Of a DNA stretch of 64,000 nt, positions 34,033-42,972 are shown in pieces. The notes under the pieces were generated by a model. The model was not told where the DNA came from. It was given only the letters and a program-made list of their open reading frames with translations, and made no database searches. The stretch is from an uncultured Collinsella sp. GTDB lineage: Bacteria > Actinomycetota > Coriobacteriia > Coriobacteriales > Coriobacteriaceae. The stretch lies in contig UQPP01000004.1 in NCBI GenBank assembly GCA_900543025.1, positions 14,479-78,478 on the forward strand, written 5' to 3'. Position numbers and translations under genes: made by a program. Every line of letters begins with the position of its first letter. Position 1 is the stretch's first letter.

Positions 34033-34299
34033 GCATTTGGCGCCGAGATGCACGATGCTGCTCATGCCATCCACAGGCTATTGGGTTGTCGGTGCGTGAA
34101 AAATGCCGACATCCCGCCTCGGGGAGGAGGCGGGAACGCACCGAGTAGACGGAGGGGTGCGGAGCGCGGTCGCGTCTCGACTGACGACGTTGCCCATCGA
34201 CTGAACTATTGTAGCGCATGGGTGGTTCTTGGTTTATCGTGCGAGCGCTTGCGTTGTGCCATTACGTGTGCTGGCGGTGTGCTACACTCTTGCACTGCT
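34033..34299 (+). other. Intergenic region before rnpB
   Basis: No gene is supported. A hairpin CCCGCCTC/GAGGCGGG (34114-34134) is present. TACACT at 34283-34288 may be the -10 element of rnpB, about twelve bases before the RNA. Confidence 0.35.
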
Positions 34300-34655
34300 G
34301 AGTGGGCTAGACGGTCGCGCGATGTGCTGCTTGCAGCACGCGTGAGGAAAGTCCGGGCTCCAGAGGGCGGGATGCCGGCTAACGGCCGGGCGGAGTGATC
34401 CGACGGAAAGCGCCGCAGAAAAGAAGACTCCCACCTGCGCCGCAAGGCGTAAAGGGAAAAGCTGAAACGGTGGTGTAAGAGACCACCAGCGTCGTGGCAA
34501 CACGGCGGCTTGGCAAGCCCCATCCGGAGCAAGCGCGAATAGGAACGCTATGGGCCGGCCCGGTCCGCGTTCGGGTAGCGTGCGTGGAGCTGCACGGTAA
34601 CGTGCAGACAAGATAAATGACCGTTCACGACAGAACCCGGCTTATAGGCCCACTT
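34300..34655 (+). ncRNA. rnpB: RNase P RNA (class A)
   Basis: Catalytic RNA of RNase P, about 355 bases, which matures tRNA 5' ends. Seen: the P4-forming GAGGAAAGTCCGGGCTCC near the 5' end and ACAGAACCCGGCTTATAGGCC near the 3' end, both nearly invariant. The J-region GGAAAAGCTGAAACGGTGG and the terminal stem AGTGGGC/GCCCACTT also fit. Ends are set by that terminal stem and are accurate to a few bases. Plus-strand frames crossing it are spurious. Confidence 0.95.
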
Positions 34656-34678
34656 GGCAACTATGTTGACGCTGCGAA

Positions 34679-34771
34679 CCCGTCAGCGCGGCAATCTGCC
34701 TTTCAAGCCTTCGGGCATGACCATAAGGTCAATGCCCTCGTCTTTCAAGGCACCTTGCTCGCGCTGACGGG
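34679..34771. repeat. Long nested hairpin between rnpB and yigZ
   Basis: A perfect twelve-base outer stem CCCGTCAGCGCG/CGCGCTGACGGG (34679-34690 and 34760-34771) continues inward with GCAA/TTGC and GCCTT/AAGGC. It ends in an apical stem GGGCAT...ATGCCC (34713-34737). It lacks a T-run, so it is not a typical terminator. Confidence 0.7.
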
Positions 34772-34891
34772 TCTCGCTGTTGGTGACGGCATCATTGGCG
34801 TTTCCGCTCTTGTTGGCGAGGGCAACAGTGCTGTCTTTGCCGTATTATTGAGGCTGTTTGTTGCTGCACTTTATTCTGTTGAGGGGCTTTG

Positions 34892-35527
34892 TTGGACAGC
34901 TATTTTACTCTGCAATCGAATATTGAGGCTTCGGGCGAGTTTGTGGACCGCAAGAGCCGGTTTATTGCCCAGCTGGTCCATATTGAGTCCGAGGACGAGG
35001 CGAATGCCTTTATCGAGATGGTTCGCAAGCGTCATTACGACGCTCGGCACAATGTTCCCGCGTGGATTTTAGTCGATGGACGCGAGCGCCAGAGCGATGA
35101 TGGTGAGCCGAGCCGCACGAGCGGTATGCCGACGCTCGAGGTGTTGCGCGGTGCGGGGCTCAAAAATGTTTGCTGCGTAGTGACGCGCTATTTTGGTGGC
35201 ACGCTGTTGGGGCCTGGTGGCTTGGTACGCGCCTATACCGCGGCGACGCAGGCGGCGGTGGCCGCGGCTCAGGAGGCCGGGCAGATTGTCGAGATGACGA
35301 GTGTCGTGCCTGTTGACGTGCATGTGGCCTATCCGCAGTATGAGCAGGTGCTTCGTTTGGCGCAGGATTCGGGTGCCAAGGTTTCGGATACCGATTACGC
35401 GGATGCCGTGACACTTCACCTGGTATTCAAAGCGGGGGAGCAGGAGCAATTTTGCGCCAAGATGCGCGAGCTTATGGCGGGGCGCGAGGAGATCGAGGTC
35501 AGCACTCCCGAATTTGCCGAGTTCTAA
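34892..35527 (+). CDS. yigZ: YigZ family (IMPACT/UPF0029) protein
   Basis: 211-residue protein of the YigZ/IMPACT family: an N-terminal UPF0029 domain (about 1-125) with SRFIAQLVHIESEDEA, DDGEPSRTSGMP and VVTRYFGGTLLGPGGLVRAY, then a ferredoxin-like DUF1949 domain (about 135-205). Its role is unclear; homologues bind nucleic acid or act in translation stress. The start is TTG 34892 (GAGGGG five bases upstream) or the adjacent TTG 34889. Confidence 0.9.
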   Translation: MDSYFTLQSNIEASGEFVDRKSRFIAQLVHIESEDEANAFIEMVRKRHYDARHNVPAWILVDGRERQSDDGEPSRTSGMPTLEVLRGAGLKNVCCVVTRYFGGTLLGPGGLVRAYTAATQAAVAAAQEAGQIVEMTSVVPVDVHVAYPQYEQVLRLAQDSGAKVSDTDYADAVTLHLVFKAGEQEQFCAKMRELMAGREEIEVSTPEFAEF

Positions 35528-35595
35528 CGGCGACGGCCGGCGTGCTTTTGGATGGATCCCAAGCGCGCCGGCCGTCGTTTTTCTGTTGCTGCCGT

Positions 35596-36042
35596 TTACT
35601 CGGCGAGCTGCTTTAGCACATCGCAGGCGATCTCGACGGCATCGTCGATGCAGCCGGGGCAGCTGCGGAGCGGACCTTTATCCAATCCGATGCCCTTGAG
35701 CGTGCCGCAGACGGTCGTCGTGTTCTTCTCGCCAAATCGCTTGGCAATCTCGCGCGACAGCTTGTAGGTCTGGCCTTTGGTCTTGGGGTTCTCCATGCCG
35801 TCGCTCATTACAAAGCCCATGATGGCAACAGCGCCCGAGATGGCGCCGCAGGTCTCGGTCATGCCACCCATGCCGGCGCCAAAGCCCTCGGTGAGGGTAA
35901 AGGCGGTCTGGGGGTCGAGCCCGACGGCAGGTGCGAGCGTGCAGGCAACGGCCTGTGCGCAGTTAAAGCCGCGGGCGTGGTATTCGGCAGCCTGAGCCTG
36001 GCAGGCGGCGGTGTCGAGCTGGGTGGTATCGATCTGCTTCAT
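35596..36042 (-). CDS. C-GCAxxG-C-C family redox protein
   Basis: 148-residue protein of the C_GCAxxG_C_C family (DVU1555-like), probably a metal- or redox-active protein of anaerobes. Conserved Cys positions: FNCAQAVACTL (about 30-40), the TETCGAISGAVAIMG segment (about 66-80), VCGTL and SCPGCIDDAV near the C-terminus. It has no signal peptide. Start 36042 follows AAGGAG. Function has not been established for the family; an iron-sulfur or redox role is inferred from the Cys pattern. Confidence 0.88.
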   Translation of the reverse strand: MKQIDTTQLDTAACQAQAAEYHARGFNCAQAVACTLAPAVGLDPQTAFTLTEGFGAGMGGMTETCGAISGAVAIMGFVMSDGMENPKTKGQTYKLSREIAKRFGEKNTTTVCGTLKGIGLDKGPLRSCPGCIDDAVEIACDVLKQLAE

Positions 36043-36273
36043 CGTTGTCTCCTTGGTCACGGTGTACCCGCCTATGGTACCCGTGACGGGGCGTGTAATC
36101 ATCGAGAGCTTCATGGATGCCTCATTTTTATCTATCGAGCAAATGCCCAAGGCTTGAGATAAATACCCCTGATCAATTTGTCCCATAACCTACCTTGGGG
36201 ATGGGTTGAGAGGGGTGCAGGGTAGCGGTATCGTGAACCGAATAAAAACAAAACCCAAGTAAGGGAGTTGGAT
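36043..36273 (+). other. Region upstream of metY
   Basis: No gene and no recognisable SAM riboswitch. A GATAAATACCCCTGATCAA stretch (36158-36176) looks like an AT-rich promoter/operator area but cannot be assigned. Confidence 0.3.
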
Positions 36274-37557
36274 ATGAGCGAGCAGACCATCGGTACGACG
36301 TGTGTTCAGGGCGGTTATCGCCCGGGTGATGCAGAGCCGCGCCAGGTGCCTATCTACCAGTCAACCACGTGGAAGTACGACACGTCCGAGCATATGGGCA
36401 AGCTGTTTGACCTGGAGGAGTCGGGCTATTTCTACAGCCGTCTGCAGAACCCCACGTGCGATTTGGTTGCCGCCAAGATCTGCGAGATGGAGGGCGGCAC
36501 CGCAGCGATGCTCACGAGCTCGGGCATGGCCGCGAACTTCCTCGCGATCTTTAACGTTGCCGGCGCCGGCGATCACGTGGTCGCGAGCTCTGCCATCTAC
36601 GGCGGTACCTACAACCTGCTTGCCCATACCATGGGTCGTATGGGCTTGACCTGCACCTTCGTTGCCCCCGACTGCACCGATGAGGAGCTCGAGGCAGCCT
36701 TCCAGCCCAACACCAAGCTCGTCTTTGGCGAGACCATCGCCAATCCCGCCCTCGCCGTGCTCGATATTGAGCGCTTTGCCAAGGCCGCGCATGACCACGG
36801 CGTGCCGCTGATGGTCGACAACACCTTCCCGACGCCCGTGATGTGCCGTCCCTTTGAGTGGGGCGCCGACATCGTCACGCACTCCACCACTAAGTACATG
36901 GATGGCCATGCGGCCTACCTGGGCGGCGTGATCGTCGATCACGGCCAGTTTGACTGGATGGCCCATGCGGACAAGTTCCCGGGTCTCACCACGCCTGACG
37001 AGAGCTACCACGGCGTGACCTATGCCGAGAAGTTCGGTCGCGAGGGCGCCTTTATTACCAAGGCCACTGCGCAGCTTATGCGCGATCTTGGCCCCATGCA
37101 GAACCCGCAGGCGGCATTCTTCCTGAACAGCTCGCTCGAGAGCCTGCATGTGCGCATGCCGCGTCATTGCGAGAACGGCCTGGCCGTTGCCAAGTTCCTG
37201 CAGAGCCATCCCAAGGTGCGCTTCGTGAGCTATCCGGGCCTGGAGGGCGACAAGTGCTATGACCTGGCTCAGAAGTACATGCCCAACGGTACCTGCGGCG
37301 TCGTGAGCTTTGGCTTTAACGGTGGTCGCGCGGCTGCCGAGACCTTTATGAAGAGCCTTAAGCTCGCCCAGATCGCCACGCATGTGGCCGACGCCCGCAC
37401 TTGCTGCCTGCATCCCGCTAACGCCACGCACCGCCAGATGAACGATGAGGAGCTCATCGCCTGTGGCATCTCCGCCGACATGGTGCGCCTGTCGTGCGGC
37501 CTCGAGGACACGGCTGATCTGATTGCCGACCTTGAGCAGGCGCTTGAGCAGTGCTAG
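36274..37557 (+). CDS. metY: O-acetylhomoserine sulfhydrylase/Cys-Met PLP enzyme
   Basis: 427-residue fold-type I PLP enzyme of the Cys/Met metabolism family. The length and QSTTWKYDTSEHMGKLFD start fit O-acetylhomoserine sulfhydrylase, which makes homocysteine from sulfide. SRLQNPTCDLV, MLTSSGMAANFLA, VDNTFPTPVMCRP and the PLP-lysine segment THSTTKYMDGHA (about 207-218) are seen. A methionine gamma-lyase role cannot be excluded. Start 36274 follows AAGGGAG by six bases. Confidence 0.9.
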   Translation: MSEQTIGTTCVQGGYRPGDAEPRQVPIYQSTTWKYDTSEHMGKLFDLEESGYFYSRLQNPTCDLVAAKICEMEGGTAAMLTSSGMAANFLAIFNVAGAGDHVVASSAIYGGTYNLLAHTMGRMGLTCTFVAPDCTDEELEAAFQPNTKLVFGETIANPALAVLDIERFAKAAHDHGVPLMVDNTFPTPVMCRPFEWGADIVTHSTTKYMDGHAAYLGGVIVDHGQFDWMAHADKFPGLTTPDESYHGVTYAEKFGREGAFITKATAQLMRDLGPMQNPQAAFFLNSSLESLHVRMPRHCENGLAVAKFLQSHPKVRFVSYPGLEGDKCYDLAQKYMPNGTCGVVSFGFNGGRAAAETFMKSLKLAQIATHVADARTCCLHPANATHRQMNDEELIACGISADMVRLSCGLEDTADLIADLEQALEQC

Positions 37558-37625
37558 GCTAGCGTTCGCATAAGGCGCCGATGCTGGCAGAAAGCTTCGG
37601 CGACCTTTCGTTCCGATTCCGTAGG

Positions 37626-37672
37626 CGGGACCCCAATCGCGGCTGTTTGCAGGCGATCGGGGCCCCGTTTTT
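37626..37672 (+). terminator. Terminator-like hairpin after metY
   Basis: CGGGACCCCAATCG (37626-37639) pairs with CGATCGGGGCCCCG (37654-37667), twelve of fourteen positions, followed by TTTTT. Confidence 0.75.
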
Positions 37673-37698
37673 GCGTTGCGCCACTCGAAAGGATGGAT

Positions 37699-39003
37699 AT
37701 GGAGAAAACTGCAGAGCAGCTGCGCCGCGAGCACATTGCTCTAGAGGGCGACACCCATGGCAAGAATAAATGGGCGATTCTGTTTACCGTGCTCATCATG
37801 ACGTTTATGGTGTGTCTGGATTCGACCGTCGTGACCGTGGCGCTGCCCGTGATGCAAAAGGAGCTGGGCGTGGGCCTCGATCGCATTCAACTGGTGAGCT
37901 CGGTGTACCTGCTTGCGACATGCGTGGCTATGTTGCCGTTTGGCCGTCTGGGCGACGTGCGCGGCAAGGTGAATGTGTTCCAGCTGGGCGTCATCGTCTT
38001 TTCGGTCGGTTCGCTGCTGTGCGGCCTTTCGGCCTCGCTCGAGGTTCTTATCCTGGCACGCATTGTGCAGGGCGTCGGTTGCGCGGCGGCCATGGCTAAC
38101 AACATGGGTATCATCACCGAGTCGTTTCCGGCGCGCGAACGAGGCCGTGCCATGGGTATTCTCGCGACCTTTGTGGCCCTCGGCATGATGTGTGGCCCCG
38201 TGCTCGGCGGCATGCTGGTGGCAAGCTTTCCCTGGGAGAGTATCTTCCTCATCAACCTGCCTATTGGCGTAATCTCGTTTATCGTGGGGCTCTACACGCT
38301 GCCGCATGCTAAGCCGGAGGCCGGCGAGCGCCCCATGTCCCTGATCGAGGCCGCTCGTCGCTGCTTTGCAAATTTGGCCTTCACTATCAACCTTGCCTGC
38401 ATGCTCATCGTGTTCGTTGGTATTGGTGCATCCGAGTTTATCCTGCCGTTCTATTTTCAGGACGCGCATGGGTTTGGTTCCGACATTTCCGGATTGCTCT
38501 TTTTGGCGCTGCCGATGGTGAATGCCTTTATCGGTCCGCTATCGGGTACGGTTTCGGACCGTGTTGGCTGCGAGAGCCCCACGGCGGTCGGCCTGGGCGT
38601 GTACGTGTGCGGTCTTTTTGCGGTAAGCACGCTCGACGAGCACTCTTCCATCCCCGTGATCGTGTGCTGCGTCGCGTTTATGTCGTGCGGTACGTCGATT
38701 TTCCAGAGCCCCAACAACTCGTTGTACATGGGCTCGGCTCCGCGCGAAGCACTCGGCTTTGCGGGTAGTCTGGGTAGCCTGGCGCGTTATGCGGGTATGG
38801 CACTCGGCATTACGGTGGCGTCGAATATCCTGTATGGACAGATGAGCGTGGCGATGGGCGAGGCCGTGACCAGTTTTGTTGCAGGACGTCCGGATGTGTT
38901 CCTGTTTGGTTTCCGTTCGGTGTTCTATGTGTTGATGGCTGTGGCCGCTGTGGGCTTTGCGCTTGCCATGGTGCGTTTGGTGAAGATGCGCGCCCGCCAT
39001 TAG
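37699..39003 (+). CDS. MFS transporter, DHA2 (EmrB/QacA) type
   Basis: 434-residue major facilitator with 12-14 hydrophobic segments. Motif D1 DSTVVTVALPVMQKELGV (about 33-50) and GRLGDVRGKVN (motif A, about 84-94) place it in the drug:H+ antiporter-2 family, with GPVLGGMLV (motif C) about residue 170. Exported substrates are unknown. Start 37699 is preferred over the ATG at 37693, which touches the RBS CGAAAGG. It is monocistronic. Confidence 0.9.
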   Translation: MEKTAEQLRREHIALEGDTHGKNKWAILFTVLIMTFMVCLDSTVVTVALPVMQKELGVGLDRIQLVSSVYLLATCVAMLPFGRLGDVRGKVNVFQLGVIVFSVGSLLCGLSASLEVLILARIVQGVGCAAAMANNMGIITESFPARERGRAMGILATFVALGMMCGPVLGGMLVASFPWESIFLINLPIGVISFIVGLYTLPHAKPEAGERPMSLIEAARRCFANLAFTINLACMLIVFVGIGASEFILPFYFQDAHGFGSDISGLLFLALPMVNAFIGPLSGTVSDRVGCESPTAVGLGVYVCGLFAVSTLDEHSSIPVIVCCVAFMSCGTSIFQSPNNSLYMGSAPREALGFAGSLGSLARYAGMALGITVASNILYGQMSVAMGEAVTSFVAGRPDVFLFGFRSVFYVLMAVAAVGFALAMVRLVKMRARH

Positions 39004-39160
39004 CGTGTTGGGAGGCTGTCTGCCACGATTCGCGCCATCCCAAAAAGACTGGTTTGTGGTGCGATGCGGCTTGTGGGACGGGCGGGGGTCGGTCCGTGGT
39101 AGACTATCGAACAACGTTTATTAATCGCGCGGTATCGTTGCCGCGAGAAGGGGTTGCGCC

Positions 39161-39739
39161 ATGCAGGAGCTTGAGGATCGTATTCGCCATGACGGCATCG
39201 TAAAGGCCGGTAACGTCCTTAAGGTTGATGCCTTCCTCAACCACCAATGCGACGTTGAGCTGTTCGACCACATGGGCGCCGAGTGGGCCCGTCTGTTCGA
39301 GGGTGTCGAGATCAACAAGATCCTGACGATCGAGGCTTCGGGTATTGGTATGGCCTGCATCGCAGCTCAGCATTTTGGCGGCGTGCCGGTGGTCTTTGCC
39401 AAGAAGGCCCAGTCCATCAACCTCGATGGCGAGCAGTATGCCACGACCATCTATTCCTTTACCAAGCAGAAGGAGTACCCGGTCATCGTCGGCAAGCGCT
39501 TTCTGTCCGAGGGCGATAAGGTCCTGATTATCGACGACTTCCTGGCCAACGGCTGCGCGCTTGAGGGCCTTATTAAGATCTGCGAGGCTGCGGGCGCCGA
39601 GGTTGCCGGCATTGGCATTGCGGTGGAGAAGGGTTTCCAGGGCGGTGGCGATAAGCTCCGCGAGCGCGGCTTCCGCGTTGAGAGCCTGGCCCGTATCGCC
39701 GATATGGACTGCGAGACCGGCGAGATCACCTTCGCCTAA
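39161..39739 (+). CDS. xpt: Xanthine phosphoribosyltransferase
   Basis: 192-residue purine-salvage enzyme converting xanthine and PRPP to XMP. It has LKVDAFLNHQCDV, TIEASGIGMA, VFAKKAQSINLDGEQYAT and the PRPP loop LIIDDFLANGCAL (about 125-137, with Asp-Asp). Start 39161 lies after GAAGGGG. No purine riboswitch was recognised in the 157 bases upstream. A strong terminator follows at 39767. Confidence 0.95.
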   Translation: MQELEDRIRHDGIVKAGNVLKVDAFLNHQCDVELFDHMGAEWARLFEGVEINKILTIEASGIGMACIAAQHFGGVPVVFAKKAQSINLDGEQYATTIYSFTKQKEYPVIVGKRFLSEGDKVLIIDDFLANGCALEGLIKICEAAGAEVAGIGIAVEKGFQGGGDKLRERGFRVESLARIADMDCETGEITFA

Positions 39740-39766
39740 GCGCGCAACACAAGCGATTGGTATGCG

Positions 39767-39802
39767 ATGTGACAAAGGGACTGTCCCTTTGTCACATTTT
39801 TT
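39767..39802 (+). terminator. Intrinsic terminator after xpt
   Basis: ATGTGACAAAGGGA and TCCCTTTGTCACAT form a perfect 14-base-pair stem with a three-base loop and a six-base T-run. Confidence 0.93.
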
Positions 39803-39822
39803 GTATGAGGGGAGGTGTTGAT

Positions 39823-40203
39823 ATGGATGAGAATAAGATGGGATGGCTCGAGTATGCGCGCTATGCCGAGATGTCGGCCGAGGAGTTGGCGCGCGATTGC
39901 GAGGTGCAGGTGTTTCGCGCGACGGGTCCGGGTGGGCAGGGCGTGAACACGACGGACTCGGCGGTACGCATGAAACATATCCCTTCGGGGATTGTCGTGA
40001 TGGCGCGCGAGAGCCGCAGTCAGTTCCAAAACCGTAGCAGCTGCCTACGTAAGCTGCGCGCTGAGCTTGAGCGTCGCGGGCGTCCGCCGCGCCGCCGCGT
40101 CAAGACCAAAGTGCCACAGCGATCGCGCCAGCGCAGGCTCAACGACAAACACTTCAATGCGATTAAAAAGGCCAACCGTCGCAAGCTGGGCGGGGAGGAA
40201 TGA
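39823..40203 (+). CDS. Class I release-factor-like (GGQ) protein
   Basis: 126-residue protein containing only the catalytic peptidyl-tRNA hydrolysis domain of release factors: FRATGPGGQGVNTTDSAVRM (about 31-50) carries the GGQ motif. There is no codon-recognition domain, and a basic C-terminal region (PRRRVKTKVPQRSRQRR) follows. It resembles ribosome-rescue factors (ArfB-like) or RF-like proteins. Start 39823 follows AGGGGAGG; earlier in-frame Met codons lie within the terminator of xpt. Confidence 0.88.
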   Translation: MDENKMGWLEYARYAEMSAEELARDCEVQVFRATGPGGQGVNTTDSAVRMKHIPSGIVVMARESRSQFQNRSSCLRKLRAELERRGRPPRRRVKTKVPQRSRQRRLNDKHFNAIKKANRRKLGGEE

Positions 40204-40213
40204 TCTTATCAAT

Positions 40214-40282
40214 AAGTTGCGGTGAAATAGGGACTGTTTTGCGGCTTTAGATGCATAAACAGTCCCTATTTCACCGCAACTT
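40214..40282. repeat. Palindromic repeat, copy B
   Basis: Perfect 26-base-pair arms, 40214-40239 (AAGTTGCGGTGAAATAGGGA and on) and 40257-40282, with a 17-base loop. The core reads TAGGGACT instead of TACGGACT on both arms, a compensated change that keeps pairing. It lies between two convergent genes. Confidence 0.93.
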
Positions 40283-40290
40283 AGGTGGGG

Positions 40291-41253
40291 TTAGCGGGTG
40301 GGATGCCAGACGTGGAGGACGCCGGCAAGGATGTCGACCTCGATGCGCGAGGCGACAACGGGCTCGCCGTCGGCCTGGATGGGGTAGTCGGGCTCCTCAA
40401 AGGTGAGCTCGACATGGCGGCAGCGGCGCATGCGAACCGGCGGCAACTTGGTATGGTGGCCGTCCTTGGCCGAAAGAAACATAGGCAGGGCAACCGCACG
40501 CGGAACGGGGCCGCAGGCGTAGCAGACGTCGAGTACGCCGTCGCAGGGGTCGGCATCGGGGCAGATGCGATAGCCCGAGCCATAGGTAGGACCCAGCTGA
40601 ATTGCCATGATGATCGCCCGCAAGCGCTCGGCGGGTGCCCCGTCAAAGCTGACCGTCATGGGGTAGTTGCGATAGCGCAGGCCAAACTGCTCAAGTCCCG
40701 ATAGGGTGTAGAGCGGAGCGCCGGCGAGGCCCGTCTTTTTGCGCAGCTCGGTGGTGCCCAGGCCGATGGCGGCATCGATGCCGACCGAGAGCGTCTGGTC
40801 GTAGTACTCAACGGTAGCCTCGCCGCTGCCGCTCGCAGGGCTCCACGAGCGAATGCGCCCGATGTCCTGACGCTGCAGCTCACAGGTGAGCAGCGCGCCA
40901 AAATCCTTACCGGAGAAATCGTCGATGCCGAGCGTTTGGGCAAAATCGTTGCCAGAGCCCACGGGTAGGATGGCAAGAGCGGGGCGGGTGTCCTCCTCTT
41001 GCGTCATAAGCCCGTTGACGACCTCGTGAATCACGCCGTCGCCGCCAAGGGCGATAACGGTGCGATAGCCCTGGGCCTGTGCGGCCAGCTCCTTGGCGTG
41101 TCCCATGCGCTCGGTTAGCACCAAGTCAAACTGGGATGCGCGTGCAGTCATGTCCAAAAAGCGTTGCAGGCGCTCGGCAACTTCGTGCGCCGCACCCGAC
41201 TGGGCGGCTGGGTTGGCGATGATGAGCGTGCGGCCAAAATCAGTTGCGTGCAT
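40291..41253 (-). CDS. Diacylglycerol kinase-family lipid kinase (YegS/DgkB-like)
   Basis: 320-residue lipid kinase. The N-terminal catalytic domain (about 1-130) has IANPAAQSG, VIALGGDGVIHEVVNGL (about 63-79; Val where GGDGT is usual) and LPVGSGNDFAQTLGI (about 93-107). The C-terminal beta-sandwich ends VDILAGVLHVWHPTR. Likely phosphorylates diacylglycerol or a related lipid. Start 41253 follows GGGAG. Confidence 0.9.
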   Translation of the reverse strand: MHATDFGRTLIIANPAAQSGAAHEVAERLQRFLDMTARASQFDLVLTERMGHAKELAAQAQGYRTVIALGGDGVIHEVVNGLMTQEEDTRPALAILPVGSGNDFAQTLGIDDFSGKDFGALLTCELQRQDIGRIRSWSPASGSGEATVEYYDQTLSVGIDAAIGLGTTELRKKTGLAGAPLYTLSGLEQFGLRYRNYPMTVSFDGAPAERLRAIIMAIQLGPTYGSGYRICPDADPCDGVLDVCYACGPVPRAVALPMFLSAKDGHHTKLPPVRMRRCRHVELTFEEPDYPIQADGEPVVASRIEVDILAGVLHVWHPTR

Positions 41254-41340
41254 GGGGCGACTCCCGGCGTATGACGTGACGGTGCGGTCGCGCTCAGGTC
41301 GAATTGCCCCCGATTGTGGCTGCACGTCGAATACTTACGT

Positions 41341-42762
41341 CTACTCTATCAGGTCGTTGTGGCGCTCGATAGCATCCGCTACCGTACCGCCCTCATCCAC
41401 AATAAGCGAACGGCGCTTGGGCGAGATGATGCGCTGGGCGGGGTACACGCCGCGGTGTCCGCCGGTTAGGTAGCTGATAAAGGCTACGATGACAAAGAAC
41501 CCGGCTGCCGTGCCGTGGAATAGGTCGATGGCCATCATGCAGGTGGTGATGGGCACGTTGAGGCCGGCACAGAACACGCCGAGCATGCCGAGAGCCGCCA
41601 GAAAGCTGGGGTCGATTCCGACGAGGCAGCCGATCCAGCCGCCGAGCGCCGCACCGATGCCAAACAGAGGCGTGACCTCGCCGCCTTGGAAGCCGGCGCC
41701 CAGGGTGAGCGCTGTGACGACCAACTTGATGGCTGCGTCCGCCAGGGTGGTGTTGCCTGCAAATCCGGCGCCGGAAAGCCACGTGGAAAGGCCGGCGTAG
41801 TCCCAGGCATCGAGGAGGGCATAGGCGGCCAAAACCACGAGTGCGCCTATAAGTGCGCGAACAAGGTAATTGGTGATAAAGCGACCGTACAGGCTCTTGA
41901 CGGTTCGAACTGACCAGGCAAAGAGGCGTGCCGTCAGACCGAAGATAATGGCGCTGATAACAACGATGACAACCGTCCGTGGTGTCATGTTGGGAACGCT
42001 GGCGATAACATTCGCCTCGTACTCGGTACCCAGGGCGAGTGATGTAAAGTAGCCGGTAAACGAGGCGACCAGGCAGTAGATGCCCGCGGTGTAGTCGATC
42101 TTGCCGATAAAGCACATCTCCATGCCAAAGAAAGCTCCGGCAAGGGGCGAACCGAATACGGCGCCAAAGGCCGACGAGATGCCGGCGAGCATGAGGTCGT
42201 GGTGGTCATGCTTTTTAAGGTGGGCGAGGCTCGAGATGTTGCTGGCGATGGTGCCGCCAATCTGAACCGCGGCTCCCTCGCGACCGGCCGATCCACCCGT
42301 TAGGTGCGTGAGCGTGGAGCAGACGAAGGTGAGGACGGCCATGCGCATATGGATGAGGCGTGTGCCCAGGGCGGAGTCAATGACCAGGTTGTTGCCACGC
42401 TTGGCGGCGAGACCGTGGTTCTTGTAGACCCACGCGGTGGCCATACCCACGATGGGGAGCAGGGCGTACACCCACGAATGGTGCTCGCGATAGTCGGTCG
42501 CGATATTCAACGAGGCCAAAAACGCCCAAGCGGCAACGCCCATGGCGAGCGAGACGATGACGACGAGTACGAGTAACTTAGCGCTCGCGAGTAGGTTGCG
42601 GGCGTTGCGGCGCGTGTCGGCAGCCAAGAGCTGCTCGGAGCGGGTGATCTGATGCCTGCCTGCCGTGATGATGTCGTTCAGGGAGAAAAAGCCGCCGTCG
42701 TCGAGCGGCTGGGAATGATCCTGCGCCTCGTTTGCGCTTTCGGGTTTGTCGTTATGAGCCAT
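41341..42762 (-). CDS. ClC-family anion channel/transporter (possible fluoride type)
   Basis: 473-residue membrane protein with the ClC fold, about 10-12 hydrophobic segments after a charged N-terminus of about 60 residues. The family motif GGSAGREGAAVQIG is intact. The first selectivity segment reads KRGNNLVID rather than GSGIP, and GGEVTPLFGIGAALG follows. GNN-type motifs are found in the CLC-F fluoride/proton antiporter clade, so fluoride export is possible. No fluoride riboswitch was recognised upstream. Start 42762 follows AAAAGAGGA. Confidence 0.88.
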   Translation of the reverse strand: MAHNDKPESANEAQDHSQPLDDGGFFSLNDIITAGRHQITRSEQLLAADTRRNARNLLASAKLLVLVVIVSLAMGVAAWAFLASLNIATDYREHHSWVYALLPIVGMATAWVYKNHGLAAKRGNNLVIDSALGTRLIHMRMAVLTFVCSTLTHLTGGSAGREGAAVQIGGTIASNISSLAHLKKHDHHDLMLAGISSAFGAVFGSPLAGAFFGMEMCFIGKIDYTAGIYCLVASFTGYFTSLALGTEYEANVIASVPNMTPRTVVIVVISAIIFGLTARLFAWSVRTVKSLYGRFITNYLVRALIGALVVLAAYALLDAWDYAGLSTWLSGAGFAGNTTLADAAIKLVVTALTLGAGFQGGEVTPLFGIGAALGGWIGCLVGIDPSFLAALGMLGVFCAGLNVPITTCMMAIDLFHGTAAGFFVIVAFISYLTGGHRGVYPAQRIISPKRRSLIVDEGGTVADAIERHNDLIE

Positions 42763-42972
42763 ACGTTCCTCTTTTAGGTTGCAACGCAAGCATTATAAAA
42801 CGCGGCAAACGCGACGAGCCGGTGGGTTGGTTTCCATTCTGTTTCGCAGCCTGCAACCGACAGGTGTATTTGCGGGTACAGGCCGAGTCGCGGTCGTGCG
42901 TCGGGGGATTATACTGAGACAAGCATAAAGAATTGGCGCTCCTGTTGTGCGCCGTGGCATTAAGAGGTACAT

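Noticed and set aside
34617..35072. Plus-strand frame starting inside the RNase P RNA
   Set aside because: Its first part is rnpB 3' sequence and the rest overlaps the nested hairpin and the real yigZ start.
36043..36273. SAM riboswitch upstream of metY
   Set aside because: No conserved SAM-I, SAM-II or SAM-IV core could be matched; only an AT-rich stretch and short repeats are seen.
42763..42972. Fluoride riboswitch upstream of the ClC gene
   Set aside because: The conserved core of the crcB motif was not found on the minus strand.
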